A stretch of DNA of 64,000 nt from Corella eumyota (Eukaryota > Chordata > Ascidiacea > Phlebobranchia > Corellidae): positions 16,926,001-16,990,000 of the forward strand of contig OY720098.1 in NCBI GenBank assembly GCA_963082875.1, written 5' to 3'. Below the pieces are notes generated by a model. It was not told the origin of the DNA. It searched no databases and saw only the letters and a list, made by a program, of their open reading frames with translations. Of this stretch, positions 28,671 to 39,700 are shown one piece after another; the stretch's first letter is position 1; each line of letters starts with the position of its first letter. A program made the translations under genes and the position numbers.

Positions 28671-30320
28671 TTTTACAACAGCCTAATTTTTTTAAACAAA
28701 TTTTTCTGTGGACAATAAGTGGTAAGGTTAATTAAACGTATTTTTACAAAAAATATCGGTTTTAATTTTAAATAAAATAAATATTTTTATTCAAAAATAC
28801 AAAACACTTTTTTAATCTTTTTATATTAAACTAAAATTACTAATTTTTTTAAAGCCCTGACTTGATACGATACAGAATTAAATTACAATTTAAGCTTTGT
28901 TAAACTATTATATTATTAGAAGCACATTCTAATTTCTTTGAATCCTACCAATTTTATAATTCATCGAAAAAACTTAAATTAACTTTTTTTAAATATTGCC
29001 TAAACGACATTTCATGGATGTAACTGATCTTTAAATTTCGACAAACTAGGTGATTAACGAAGTTTGCCTTATTAAGTCGCCTTTTAATTCTTGTAGGCAG
29101 GCGCCCTGCACTATACGATATCAAATCGTAGGCGTTTACGTCATAAATTTTTAACTAGTAAGATTATATATCATTTGTTGTTATGAATGCACCTATTAAT
29201 ATTACGTGTTCTTTGTAGTTATATTTAATTTTTATAAATAACTTGCATATGTACCAGAATAAATGTAAAATTGTTATTAAGCCTGCTTGAACTAAACTTT
29301 AGGTGACCTTTCTTCTACTTTTTTTAAGTAATATTGCTTTTTGCCAACCATTATTTATTTGTAAATAATTTTTTTTTAAATTACAAATATTGCATAGTTT
29401 GTAAAAAATTAAATTTTTTAAAATAATTGAAATAAAGTGTAAAGTCGTTATTTTAAAATGAGATGTTTTATGTTATTTGTGGTCTTTCCTAATTGACCAC
29501 AAGATGTTGCACCAGAGCCGTTATTCTTAGGCTTCAGTTTATTCTTTGTTTGAGTATCCGGTGTGTTATGTATTAAACCAAGTAAAAATAAAAAAAATAA
29601 ACCAAAAAATATAATGCATTGCCTGCACTTTGCAAACTTATCCTATGATAATTGTTAAAAAATGTTTGCCCCCTAGAAAGTCTTTAAAAATTGTAACAAC
29701 TTATTTTAGGCATCAAACCAATTGGCAAGTAATGTGTCAAAAATGTCAAAAACAGATAAAAAAGTTTAAAAGAAAGAAACTAAAATGTTTTATATATATA
29801 TATTTATATTCATTTGAGGATAAAATTCTTTAGTTTTTTTATTCTTAGATGTTAAAGTTCATCAAACTTTAACGTAGTTACTGTAGTAGTATTTGACGTA
29901 TTAGTGCACCAAACTAACTGGAAAATAATTAAAAAAGGGAAAGGAACTTCGGTTATAATTAGGTGTGCATGCTGTGTAGAAGTTTGACTTTTTTGTATAT
30001 TAATTCAATGCTAGCGGTCCTCTAACATAGGTGTAATACAGTTAGCCGAAATTAGGAAAAAATTGCATATTATTTGATTCAAATGAAATATTTTATGTGT
30101 ACGTGACATGCATTCTTTTCGTGTGTAGGAGGAAAAGTGATTAATGCAGCATGGTTGTATAGGGAATGGCAACAGCATTTGGTCTAAACAGTTTCATATA
30201 GGTTATGTATATCTAATTATTAGGCAGTTTGGTATGTAAACGTAGTTTTTTTTTATTACCTCCCTTACCAATTACCTGACTGCCTGACAGCCAGATTGTG
30301 TTAGCTTTTTTTTTTATTTG
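28671..30320. other. Intergenic region upstream of the receptor and the EF-hand gene
   Basis: 1.65 kb, AT-rich. It must contain the receptor promoter at its left end. No exon-like stretch with good splice sites and no full repeat copy were seen; short ORFs here look random. Confidence 0.5.
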
Positions 30321-30527
30321 TACGTATCTTTGTCCTTGATGTGGGAAGGTTGAATGCGCGACCTAAACATTGAGTAACAATAGTTACTCCGACCAAGTCT
30401 CGAGTTGCCTTTAGTATTTAGCAGTTTAGAATATTACTCAAGGGCGCTACAAAGTTAGAGAAGTGGGAATTGAACCCGCGACCTCATGATGGTGTAGCAA
30501 GTGTTTTTACCACTACACCACGCTGCC
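30321..30527 (-). repeat. tRNA-derived SINE upstream of the EF-hand gene
   Basis: The minus strand reads GGCAGCGTGGTGTAGTGGTA, then GCTACACCATCATGAGGTCG, B box GGGTTCAATTCCCACT, and ends in CACATCAAGGACAAAGATAC. An internal piece of the body is missing. It ends about 100 bp before the EF-hand start codon. Confidence 0.85.
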
Positions 30528-30628
30528 TTTGGTCAGTTGGGTTTTTTAATTTAACTAATTCAATTTGCATAATTTATTTTAGCAGTTTAAACGTTAACTA
30601 AATAGGATATTAATCAAATCAAAAAGTA

Positions 30629-31141
30629 ATGGCTCAGTATGACCCAAATGTTATTAGCTGGTTTCAAGCTGTGGACTATGACAGAAGTGGACAACTTAGT
30701 GCAGTAGAACTACAACAAGCTCTTAGCAACGACAATTACAGTCATTTCAAGGTCTCCACTTGTCAATCAATGATAACTATGTTTGACACTGATTATACTG
30801 GGACAATCAATTTGGTCGAATTTCAAGGATTGTGGAATTATATTCAACAATGGCGCGGTGCTTTTAACGCTTACGATAGAGACAGATCGGGTTCTATTAG
30901 CGAGAACGAATTAGGCCAAGCATTTGCACAGATGGGCTACAACCTGTCGCCTAATTTTGTTAGAACGACAATGTGGCGCTACACTTCAAGTGGTCACATG
31001 ACTTTTGAGGATTTTATCAACTCTAACATTATGTTAAGGATGTTGACGGATTTGTTTAAACAAAGAGATACCCAGAAAAATGGAATGGCACAAATTGCTT
31101 ATGATGATTTTATGTGCATGGCCTTTTCGGCAGCTAGATAA
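30629..31141 (+). CDS. PEF1: Peflin-type penta-EF-hand protein, intronless
   Basis: Cytosolic Ca2+-binding protein of the penta-EF-hand family, which forms dimers (peflin pairs with ALG-2 at ER exit sites and in CUL3-KLHL12 ubiquitination). 170 residues in one exon. EF1 (D16-x-D18-x-S20 to E27), EF2 (D53-x-D55-x-T57 to E64) and EF3 (DRDRSGSISENE, 83-94) are canonical; EF4 is degenerate; EF5 has the insertion typical of the dimer-forming hand. DPN..SWF..VD.DRSG, LWNYIQQW and QMGYNLSP match vertebrate peflin better than ALG-2 or sorcin. The long Gly/Pro/Ala-rich N-terminal repeat tail of vertebrate peflin is absent. The start codon is the first in frame. The lack of introns, unlike its neighbours, suggests a retrocopy origin or intron loss. 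Confidence 0.85.
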   Translation: MAQYDPNVISWFQAVDYDRSGQLSAVELQQALSNDNYSHFKVSTCQSMITMFDTDYTGTINLVEFQGLWNYIQQWRGAFNAYDRDRSGSISENELGQAFAQMGYNLSPNFVRTTMWRYTSSGHMTFEDFINSNIMLRMLTDLFKQRDTQKNGMAQIAYDDFMCMAFSAAR

Positions 31142-31990
31142 GAAATGTTTTGTTTTAAATATATGTGTGCTGTAAAGGGGTTTTTCTATATCCAGATCAT
31201 CCTAAAATTAAAAGTCTTGCTACTGGTACTAACTACAGCAGAAATAAAAGTTTAAAGTTTTACACAAAAAAAACACTTTAAATAAAAATGGTTTATTGTA
31301 TGTTGCGTTTAAAGATAATTAAACTTTGAAGTGCATGTTCATGTAATTTAATCAATTGTAGTTCTATCGTAGTTTAAAAAAAATAGTAAATTTTTGTTTA
31401 AAATTGTGTGTAGTTTTATTTTTCAATCCTATCCTAAAGATTTTATTTTTGTTTGATTTTACTTACTCTAGTTATAAGGTTGTGTATCCAAATATAGAGT
31501 ATAGATTCTAAATTTATTTGTTTAGTGATTAATATGCATATAATAGTATTATTAACAAAAAAACTCTAAAATAAATGCTGTTATAATTGTAACATTTTTT
31601 TTTTAACCTGAATGATGTTAAATGTAAAAATTCAAAGTGAAATTCGCTTTATTTTAAAGTTCTTAAAACTCAATGTTTTCTGTATACATTTATTAAAAGA
31701 TGGTTTTAGTATTTTTAATTAGCATCTAATTGCCAATAGGTATTAGTGCACTTGTTTAAATTAATAAATTAAATTTTTATTTTTGCTATTTTAAAATTAT
31801 AAATTGCTTGTTTTTTGTTACTGATTATTTAATATCCAAGGTTAAAACAATTTACTGATATTACTTTTCTTAACAAAATATGAAATTGATATTGCGTTTA
31901 TATATTTTCTTCACAGTTAAATCAAAATTTTATTAATTCTATTCTACAGAATGCTTATAATATAGAAACATAGGAAATTAAAATTAAAAT
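31142..31990. other. Spacer between PEF1-like and DPH2
   Basis: 850 bp, AT-rich. A strong 3'-splice-site-like sequence (TTCTATTCTACAG, ending at 31949) sits 41 bp before the DPH2 start without an evident donor upstream. It could be a trans-splicing acceptor or the end of a 5' UTR intron. Confidence 0.4.
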
Positions 31991-33454
31991 ATGGATATTG
32001 AAGAAACGTATGAAATTGATCGCTGCGTGGATTTTATAAAAGAAAATAATCACAAAAATGTTGCTCTACAATTTCCAGATTCAATGCTTCATGATTCGAT
32101 AGCCGTGGCTAAAAAACTGCATGAAAAAGGTGTACCTAACGCTTATATATTAGCCGACACATCTTATGGTAGTTATGATGTTGATGAAGTAGCAGCACAA
32201 CATATTGAAGCGGACTTGATAATTCATTATGGAAAATCGGCTTTGACGACAAGCCACAATACTAGAACTTTGTTTGTTTTTGGTTCTAAAAAAATCATAA
32301 ATTATGACAACATTTGTCAAGTTTTTAAAGAACTGCATTCAGATTTTAACGAGAAAATAATTTTACTTGCCGAATCTTCGTTTTATTATTTAATAGACCC
32401 AGTTTATAACTTGTTAAAGGATCAATATGCGGAATTAGAAAAATCTGAAATATGCATTCCGACAGAACCTGGTACAGTTCTTAATCAAAACGTTGTCAAA
32501 TGTATAAACAATTGCCCAGATTGTGGATGTGAATCAGCAATACCTGCAGAAAAACCTGCAGAACAGTTGACGCAAGAATTAAAAAACACAAGTGCTGATT
32601 TAAAAGTCGGTCAATCATTTGGTGCGTTTGAAATTTCTCTGGAGCAGAATGCTGTTCTTGAAGATTATTCTATTTTTTACATTGGAAATTATTCCAGCGA
32701 AACTTTGAGAAATATTATGTTGCAACACCCAACTTGTACTGGAAACGTTTACGACCCAATTTCATTAAAATACCAATCTTTACCCTCGCATATGTCAAAG
32801 TTTTTAAGAAGACGTTACATGATTGTTGAAAAAGTGAAAGACGCCAAAACGGTCGGAATTCTTGTCGGTACTATGGGGATGGAAAAATATCTCGAAATTA
32901 TTAAGTATTTGAAAAAAATTATCAAAGAATCCGGAAAAAAATGCTACACTTTTGTTGTGGGGAAATTGAACCCTCCAAAGTTAGCGAATTTTATAGAAAT
33001 TGACATTTTTGTTCTAGTGGCATGCCCCGAAGAATCGTTAATTGACACAAGTGATTATTTTAAACCAATCGCCACTCCTTTTGAGATAGAAGTAGCTTTA
33101 AACGATAACAGAATATGGGGAACAGAATATGTCACGGACTTTAGGGATATATTAAAAGGAGGAAAAAACTATGTCGAGTTTAAAAATCGAATGAGGCAAG
33201 CAGACTACTCATTTATCACAGGCAATATGCGAGAAGAGGTTTTAGATACTGGAACTGGGGTTAATAACGATCAAATTGAATTAAAAAACATAGAAACGGC
33301 GCTCTCCGTTTTTCATCCCTTTTCTTCGGCACGTTTTTATGCCGAGCGCTCTTGGAAGGGTTTAGAGCAAAAGTTAGGGGAAACCCCAGTCGTGCTGGCA
33401 GAAAAAGGAAGAAGTGGGATTCCGATAAATTACAACGAAAATACGGAAATTTAA
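31991..33454 (+). CDS. DPH2: Diphthamide biosynthesis protein DPH2, intronless
   Basis: Partner of DPH1 in the radical enzyme that moves 3-amino-3-carboxypropyl from S-adenosylmethionine to a His of elongation factor 2, the first step of diphthamide synthesis in the cytosol. 487 residues, one exon, near the usual DPH2 length. Family landmarks: YEIDRCVDFI, NVALQFPDSML, ILADTSYGSYDVDEVAAQH, DLIIHYGKSAL, and the C-terminal VLVACPEESL with C345, plus P..TPFE and the terminal GLEQKLGE-like tail. The first cluster cysteine region reads YD at residues 62-63 where yeast DPH2 has CC, so one iron-sulfur ligand is missing, while C345 is kept. A Cys-rich stretch (C171, C175, C178, C180) lies in the middle. 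In the known heterodimer DPH1 carries the catalytic cluster, so activity need not be lost. Confidence 0.93.
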   Translation: MDIEETYEIDRCVDFIKENNHKNVALQFPDSMLHDSIAVAKKLHEKGVPNAYILADTSYGSYDVDEVAAQHIEADLIIHYGKSALTTSHNTRTLFVFGSKKIINYDNICQVFKELHSDFNEKIILLAESSFYYLIDPVYNLLKDQYAELEKSEICIPTEPGTVLNQNVVKCINNCPDCGCESAIPAEKPAEQLTQELKNTSADLKVGQSFGAFEISLEQNAVLEDYSIFYIGNYSSETLRNIMLQHPTCTGNVYDPISLKYQSLPSHMSKFLRRRYMIVEKVKDAKTVGILVGTMGMEKYLEIIKYLKKIIKESGKKCYTFVVGKLNPPKLANFIEIDIFVLVACPEESLIDTSDYFKPIATPFEIEVALNDNRIWGTEYVTDFRDILKGGKNYVEFKNRMRQADYSFITGNMREEVLDTGTGVNNDQIELKNIETALSVFHPFSSARFYAERSWKGLEQKLGETPVVLAEKGRSGIPINYNENTEI

Positions 33455-33719
33455 TTAATTTTTTATTAATATTAATACTTGTCAGGATTTAATTTAGTGA
33501 CATTTTTTTGTATAAATTAATAGTGGGAACTTAGTAAATTTTTTTTAAATTTTATTTTAATTTTTTAATGTTGTAAAAGTGTTTTTATAACTTTATGCAC
33601 AAAATGTTAAATAATTTTAAACTATTTGCCTTTAACTGTGCAATTGGTAAAACTACTAAATTATTATGTTTAAAAATTTAGGGTAGGGGTATAGTTATAT
33701 TTAGCAACTAAAGAGAATT

Positions 33720-36700
33720 ATGGAAAGGCATAACTCCAGAGAGAAATCTCGAAATGAGCAAAGGAGAGAATCAGGAAGAGCTGAAAAGAAAAAAGAAAAA
33801 TACAAAGATCTGTCACCTGTTAGTAATAAGACAGTTTTAGTGCCTGATAATAATTGTTTAGTTGATTTTGGCCATGCTGTTGTAAAACTAAATATCTAGA
33901 CCATAATATATTTAAAATAAAATCTTTTAACTAAATTTTTTTTTATTTTTTAGGAAATTTATTATGATCGTTCATCATCGAAAAAGAAACATTTGGAAGG
34001 TAAGACTAGACAGTTTCTTTCTTGTGTTATTTTTCAATATCTTATTCGTCTTGTAACTAATATAATTTATAGAGAAATCTTATTCGAGAGATAAGTATGC
34101 AGCGGAACAAAATGCAAAATATCAAGGAGATAAATATCAGGGTTATGAAAGATCGCAAAAATACGAGCAAGATTATTCTCCTAATCTTGATTCTAAAAGG
34201 TATTATATTTTAAATTAGCAATCAAAAGGATAATACTTGGCCAGTGTCACTAAATAAATATTATCCAAAACTGCAAAAGGCATTTTAAGACTAAGGACTA
34301 AATCTGGATTTTTACTTCACCACCTTAACATAGAGTAACATCTGTTGCCCCAACCTAGTCTCAATTTGCTTTTTGTAGTTTTGGATATTATAGAATATAG
34401 TTGCCTGATAATTTAGCTGTTTAAGTATTAGTTTTGCAGTAGTTTATATATACAGTTTATAACACCTTATACGAGGGTGTCGCAGCATAAGAGCAGTGGA
34501 GATCAAACTTAGGCCCTCCTGTAGTAAAACTTACTTTTGCATTCATTTTGGTCCTGACAAAATTTAAGCCTTTCCAGCAGAAGTAAACATATTTAAGACC
34601 TATAAAACATCTTTTTATTTATTTCTTTAATAGCAAGGGAAGTAAAAGAAAGCAGATGACACCACAAAGTAGAGATTCCAGGTCACCAATAATTCAATCT
34701 AAACATGAAAATAAAAAATCAAGATATCACAGTCCTTCACCCAAACCAACTAAAATCAAAGTAAGTTTTAATTTGTTTTTAATGCTTTAAAAAAAACATG
34801 TTTTTTCATGATTTTTTGTAAATATTTTTAGTAAAATTATATTTTTGTAAACAAGTCTTATAACATAAACTATTCGAAGGCCTTTTTTGGGGAATTAATT
34901 AGTTTATATTTTTTTAATTTCATTCTGTATTGAAAGTTTATTTTAGTTTTTTTTTTAATTTAAGGATATCGAACGAGGCCGTAGCAGAGAGAAAAAACAA
35001 AAGAAACAAAAAGGAAATGTAGACAACTATGAACAAAGTAGGCTATGTTGTTAAAGTTGAAACTATAAATTAAAGCAATAAAGATACTTAAAGTAACTTT
35101 ATATCCTAGGTTTGATAACTGTTGTTACCATGTTGTAGCATGATTTAATCAGATTTTACCAATTTTTGTATCTGCTGAAATCACAAACATAGGCTATAGA
35201 AAAATTAAAAAAAGATACTGTGTAAATAACGAAAAAAATATACTGCGTAAAATATCTTTATTGCTTAACCCTTTAATGTTTAAGTTATAAATTTGTGCTT
35301 ACTGTTACTTTATTTTTATAGATTACCAACCTAAAAAACAATATCATGACAAGGAAGAAATGAAGCAGAAAAAATATCACAACTCGAAAGAGCATCATTC
35401 CACCAAACAGTTTAAAGATTACGCTGCAGAACCACCTAGAAAATCATACCAAGACGACAAATATCAAACTCAATATGATAACCAAGACAGAAAATATCAC
35501 AAGTCAAAAGATAACTACCAGGACAAGATTGAACCAAATAAAAAGCAATTTAAAGATGATAAATATATGGAATCTCAGCAGAAGTATTACAAAGAAGCTA
35601 AAGAACCCCAAAAGCAGTACAAAGTCGACCAGTACTCAATGCAGAAGAAATATAAAGACGAAAAATTTGAATCGCAAAAATATTATAAAGACGATAAAGA
35701 GTATGAGAAAAAACGGTATAAAAACGAGCAGTTAATGCAACAGGAAAAGCACTTTAAAGACGACAAATATGTGCAGCAAAAATATAAGGAAGAGCAATAC
35801 CATCAGCCGGGGAAGAAATCTTATAAAGAAGAAAGAGATTTCAAGAAACGGGATCAATATTATGATGATGTTGTTGAACAACCACAAAAAAATTACAAAA
35901 CTAAAGATCCATATTCAAACCAGCAATACGAAAAATCCAACAGGCAAAAAGAATATTTTAAAGAAGATCCACTACCGAAAAAGAATTTTGATAAGCACAA
36001 TAAAGTGTATGATGACCAAAAATATTATAAAGACAAACAATACTACCAAGAGGGAAAGAGTTCTGGCCAACAGAAGAAATATTATGATGATCAGAATAAA
36101 TATGACTCTTCTAAAAAGCAGAGCAAAGTATATCAAGAAAAATATGAAGAGTAAGTATCATTTAAGACTTATTTATTTTTTAACTTTACTAAAATAATAA
36201 ATGTTAAGTTTTTGCCTTTTTTTAATACTAGGATTTAATTTTTATTTTTTAACTTTTTATTTATTTTGATAAACTGTTAAACTTTTTTAAATTTAGACCC
36301 TCTTACTCTAAATCAAAAGCTTACGATGGCGGCCAAAATTCCAGTTCTAAAAAATCTCAATATTATTCTCCACAAAGAGGTTTGTAAAACAACATAAACC
36401 TAACCCAATGTATAATAAGTAAAACTAATTGTGAATATTTTTTTTTCATTATTTTTTATAGATTCTTATAGTGGAAACGAATCTTTGCAAATTATTCATT
36501 CTCATAAATCTACCCACAAAAAAGAAAAAGGTTTGAAAAAAGTTTTTTGTTAAAAGTTTTTTTTACAAATTAATTAATTGCTTATTGTAAATTGATACTT
36601 TAAATTTAGTTACATATTTTAATTTATGTTTTATTATTATCAAATTAAGGACCTAATAAGAAGATTGCTGTGCTTTAACTGCTTAAGTCAATTCTATCAA

Positions 36701-39700
36701 AATTTTTCTAATTTTTTAATCAAATAAAATATTATTTTGTAGCTGTATACAGTGATGACTACAGTGAAAAAGATGAAAGAATGACAAAGAAAACCAAAAA
36801 GTAATTATATTTTTATTATTAATACTAGTTGATAGCATATCATATGGTTGGAGTTTTAATTGTTGTAATATGGTCGCAACTCTCAACTAATATTTGCTTG
36901 CCATAATTTACCTATGCACCACAAACAACAGTTTTATTATTTTATAAATTAAACATGTGTAACGTTCACGAAACTTCATTTTATACAGATTTTTTAATTT
37001 ACAAAAAAAATGCAAATTGTGTTAATTCTAATGTTTTTGTGTTTAATCAGAAACGAAGCAGAAAAATCAAAGAAAAAAACTAAAGTTATGGAAGTAGATG
37101 AACCAACTTTACATTCGAATAAAACGTCAAGGTAAGTCAATGCTTTAAATATTATTGACCTAATATCATTGCCTTATTAATTTTTGGGCTTAGCAGTAGT
37201 AAACAGTAAATGCCTAACTTAAAGATGTTATGACATGAAAGCAGTGGGAATTGAACTTATGACTTTAATTAGTGATGTTAAATTTTATAACCCAATACAA
37301 AGATTTTTTTTCATTTTTTTTTTTAAGGTTTAGTTTTTAATGAATTTAATTTAATTTTTAGCAAAAATGTTGAAACTAAGAAAAAACACAAAGAGGTTTT
37401 ATCATATTCATCTGATGATTATACTGACAATTATGAAACCAAACAAAAACCAAGCAAAAATCAAAAGTAAATAAACGTTTTTAATAAATAATTTTATAAA
37501 TTTAGGGATTTGTTGGATCTCTTGTGCTTAACAATTCTCAAAAAAAAATAGTTTGTGATTTTAGCAATTTCTCTATTATACTTATTTACTGTTAAAATTT
37601 TCAGATATACATCAGAAGGAGAAAGTGAAAATGAAAGGAAAAAATTGAAGCCGAAAAAAAAGAAAAAACAAAAACAAGATGAAGAAGTTATTTTAACTCC
37701 ACCTAAAAAGAAAAACAAGGAATTTATAGAAGTAAACATTTAATATTCATATATAATATTACAATTATATTTAAACTTGTGTTTTTAGGTGATTGAGGTT
37801 AATATTAACAATGTTCTAATAAAGATTGTCTAATTCATTTTTTAATAATTGTATTTTTTTTATTTAAGGAGGATGTAAAGGATAAGAAGAAAGTAAAAAA
37901 GCGGAAAAGAGCACGCGAATTTTCGTCACAAAGTTTTTCGGATAATGAGGTTCCTGTTAAAGTTAAAAAAACAAAGCACATTGAAAAGTAAGTCAAAAAC
38001 ATTTAAAAAATTATTAAACAAAATATTAGTTAAATGTATGTTGTCTTAGTTCTTAAATTTTGTAAAAATTGCGAAAATCTATGTACTGTAATTCCAATAG
38101 TTGGTACTTTAATTATTATTGATTTTTTAACCGCCTTTTTTATCAAAAATGACAAACTGACCAAAAATATAAATTTTTAGTTGTTTTGATTAAAAATAAA
38201 AATTAGAATAATAATAAAATAAATATTAACTTTAAAAAAAAAATTTAATTAATTAGAAATGAAGATGAGTGGAAGACGGTGGATGCAGTTATTGATTCTC
38301 CTCCACCAAAGCAAGTCAAGAAAAAGAAGACCAAAGAAAATTCCCCATCACATCATCGCTATAGTGACAACTATCAAGATTCACAAAGGGACACAAGTTA
38401 CGATGAGAAGTCTTCTCGCAGCGACAGGTAAAAATAAAAAATAAATTTTTAAATATTTTTTAACTTTTTAATTAAATTTTTTTTTTAAATGATAGTCAGA
38501 ACAGACATTACGACGCTCCAATCTCGAAGCATCATCAGAAGATCGCAAATCCTGATTCACATCCCAGTAAATATCAAGATCAAAGATTGAGGGAGGATTC
38601 GAGAGAAGAGAGAGGACCCAGGAGCTTCCCAAAGTCCACCTCGAGGTCGACACAAGAAGTAGCTCGTCAACAACTGCCCTACAAGGAACAAAAACATAGT
38701 TTTGAGGATAAAGCTAGAGAACCTCAATATTGTGGTAAACCAAGAGCTCATCCCGGACATAAAAATGATATACAGGGATCAGATCGGAGCTACGAAACAA
38801 AAGATCCCTACTATCAAAGCAAGAATCCTGAGTTAAATCGTTACGACAATAAACTTCCCATATCTGGGTATAAAAATATTAACCGGGACCAAAGAAAGCC
38901 AGATTATGAGGACCAGAGGTATTCTGACAACAACAGAAGCGTGAATTCTTCACAAATGCAGAGAGAACTGCCAAGAAATAAGGATTATAAAAAATTTCAG
39001 CAAGGGCAAGATTTTTCATCTGAACGTCAGCAGCGGCCAATCAACGACCTTCGCAACCAAGAATGGCCTCAAGACAAAAGACAGACTAACAGATATGACC
39101 AAAAAGAAGCACCACGCCAAAATTTAAGACCAGATTGGAGACAAAACACCAGCAAAAATCAACAACAACATGCAACATACTCAAAGGGGGAATATAGTAA
39201 AGACAACAGGATGACCTCCTGGAAGGGATCTGAGCTAAGGGTAAAAACACAAGAAGGTAATCAACAACATGGCAACAAATGGACCTCACCACCCGGGGTA
39301 AAATCTCAACACTCAAAGTTTCCTCCAGGTAACTCCAAGAATATATCTCGGGAACGAAATCGGTTTTCGGATGATCGCTCTTCGTCGTCTTCTTTCCCGA
39401 CATACAGGGAAGTCAGAAACAGAACTGGAGAGCACAGGAACATTGATCTTGGCTTGGAGGTAACGATAAGAGATGATGGGAAAAGAGGAAAGGTCGTACA
39501 TCGTGAAAACAAGTTTGTCAATTAAATTTTTTTTTGTGTAAAAATTTTACTTTTTAAAAACTGCTACCACCTTATCTTAACATACTGGTTTAAAAATCAG
39601 AATCATGTTTACTTTACAGGTTATATTTTTTCTGTAAAATAACTGTTAAAAAATTCATTAGTTTTGCATTTTATTTTTAGAAGTAGATCTCCTGCAAGAT

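Noticed and set aside
30629-33454. Operon of PEF1-like and DPH2
   Set aside because: 850 bp separate them, far more than the short spacers typical of tunicate operons; no direct support.
35475-36197. Two further plus-strand ORFs rich in Lys, Ile and Asn
   Set aside because: They are other frames of the 829-nt low-complexity exon; the chosen frame joins in phase with both neighbouring exons.
39086-39521. Several minus-strand ORFs of 62-105 codons
   Set aside because: Antisense shadows of exon 15 of the low-complexity gene.
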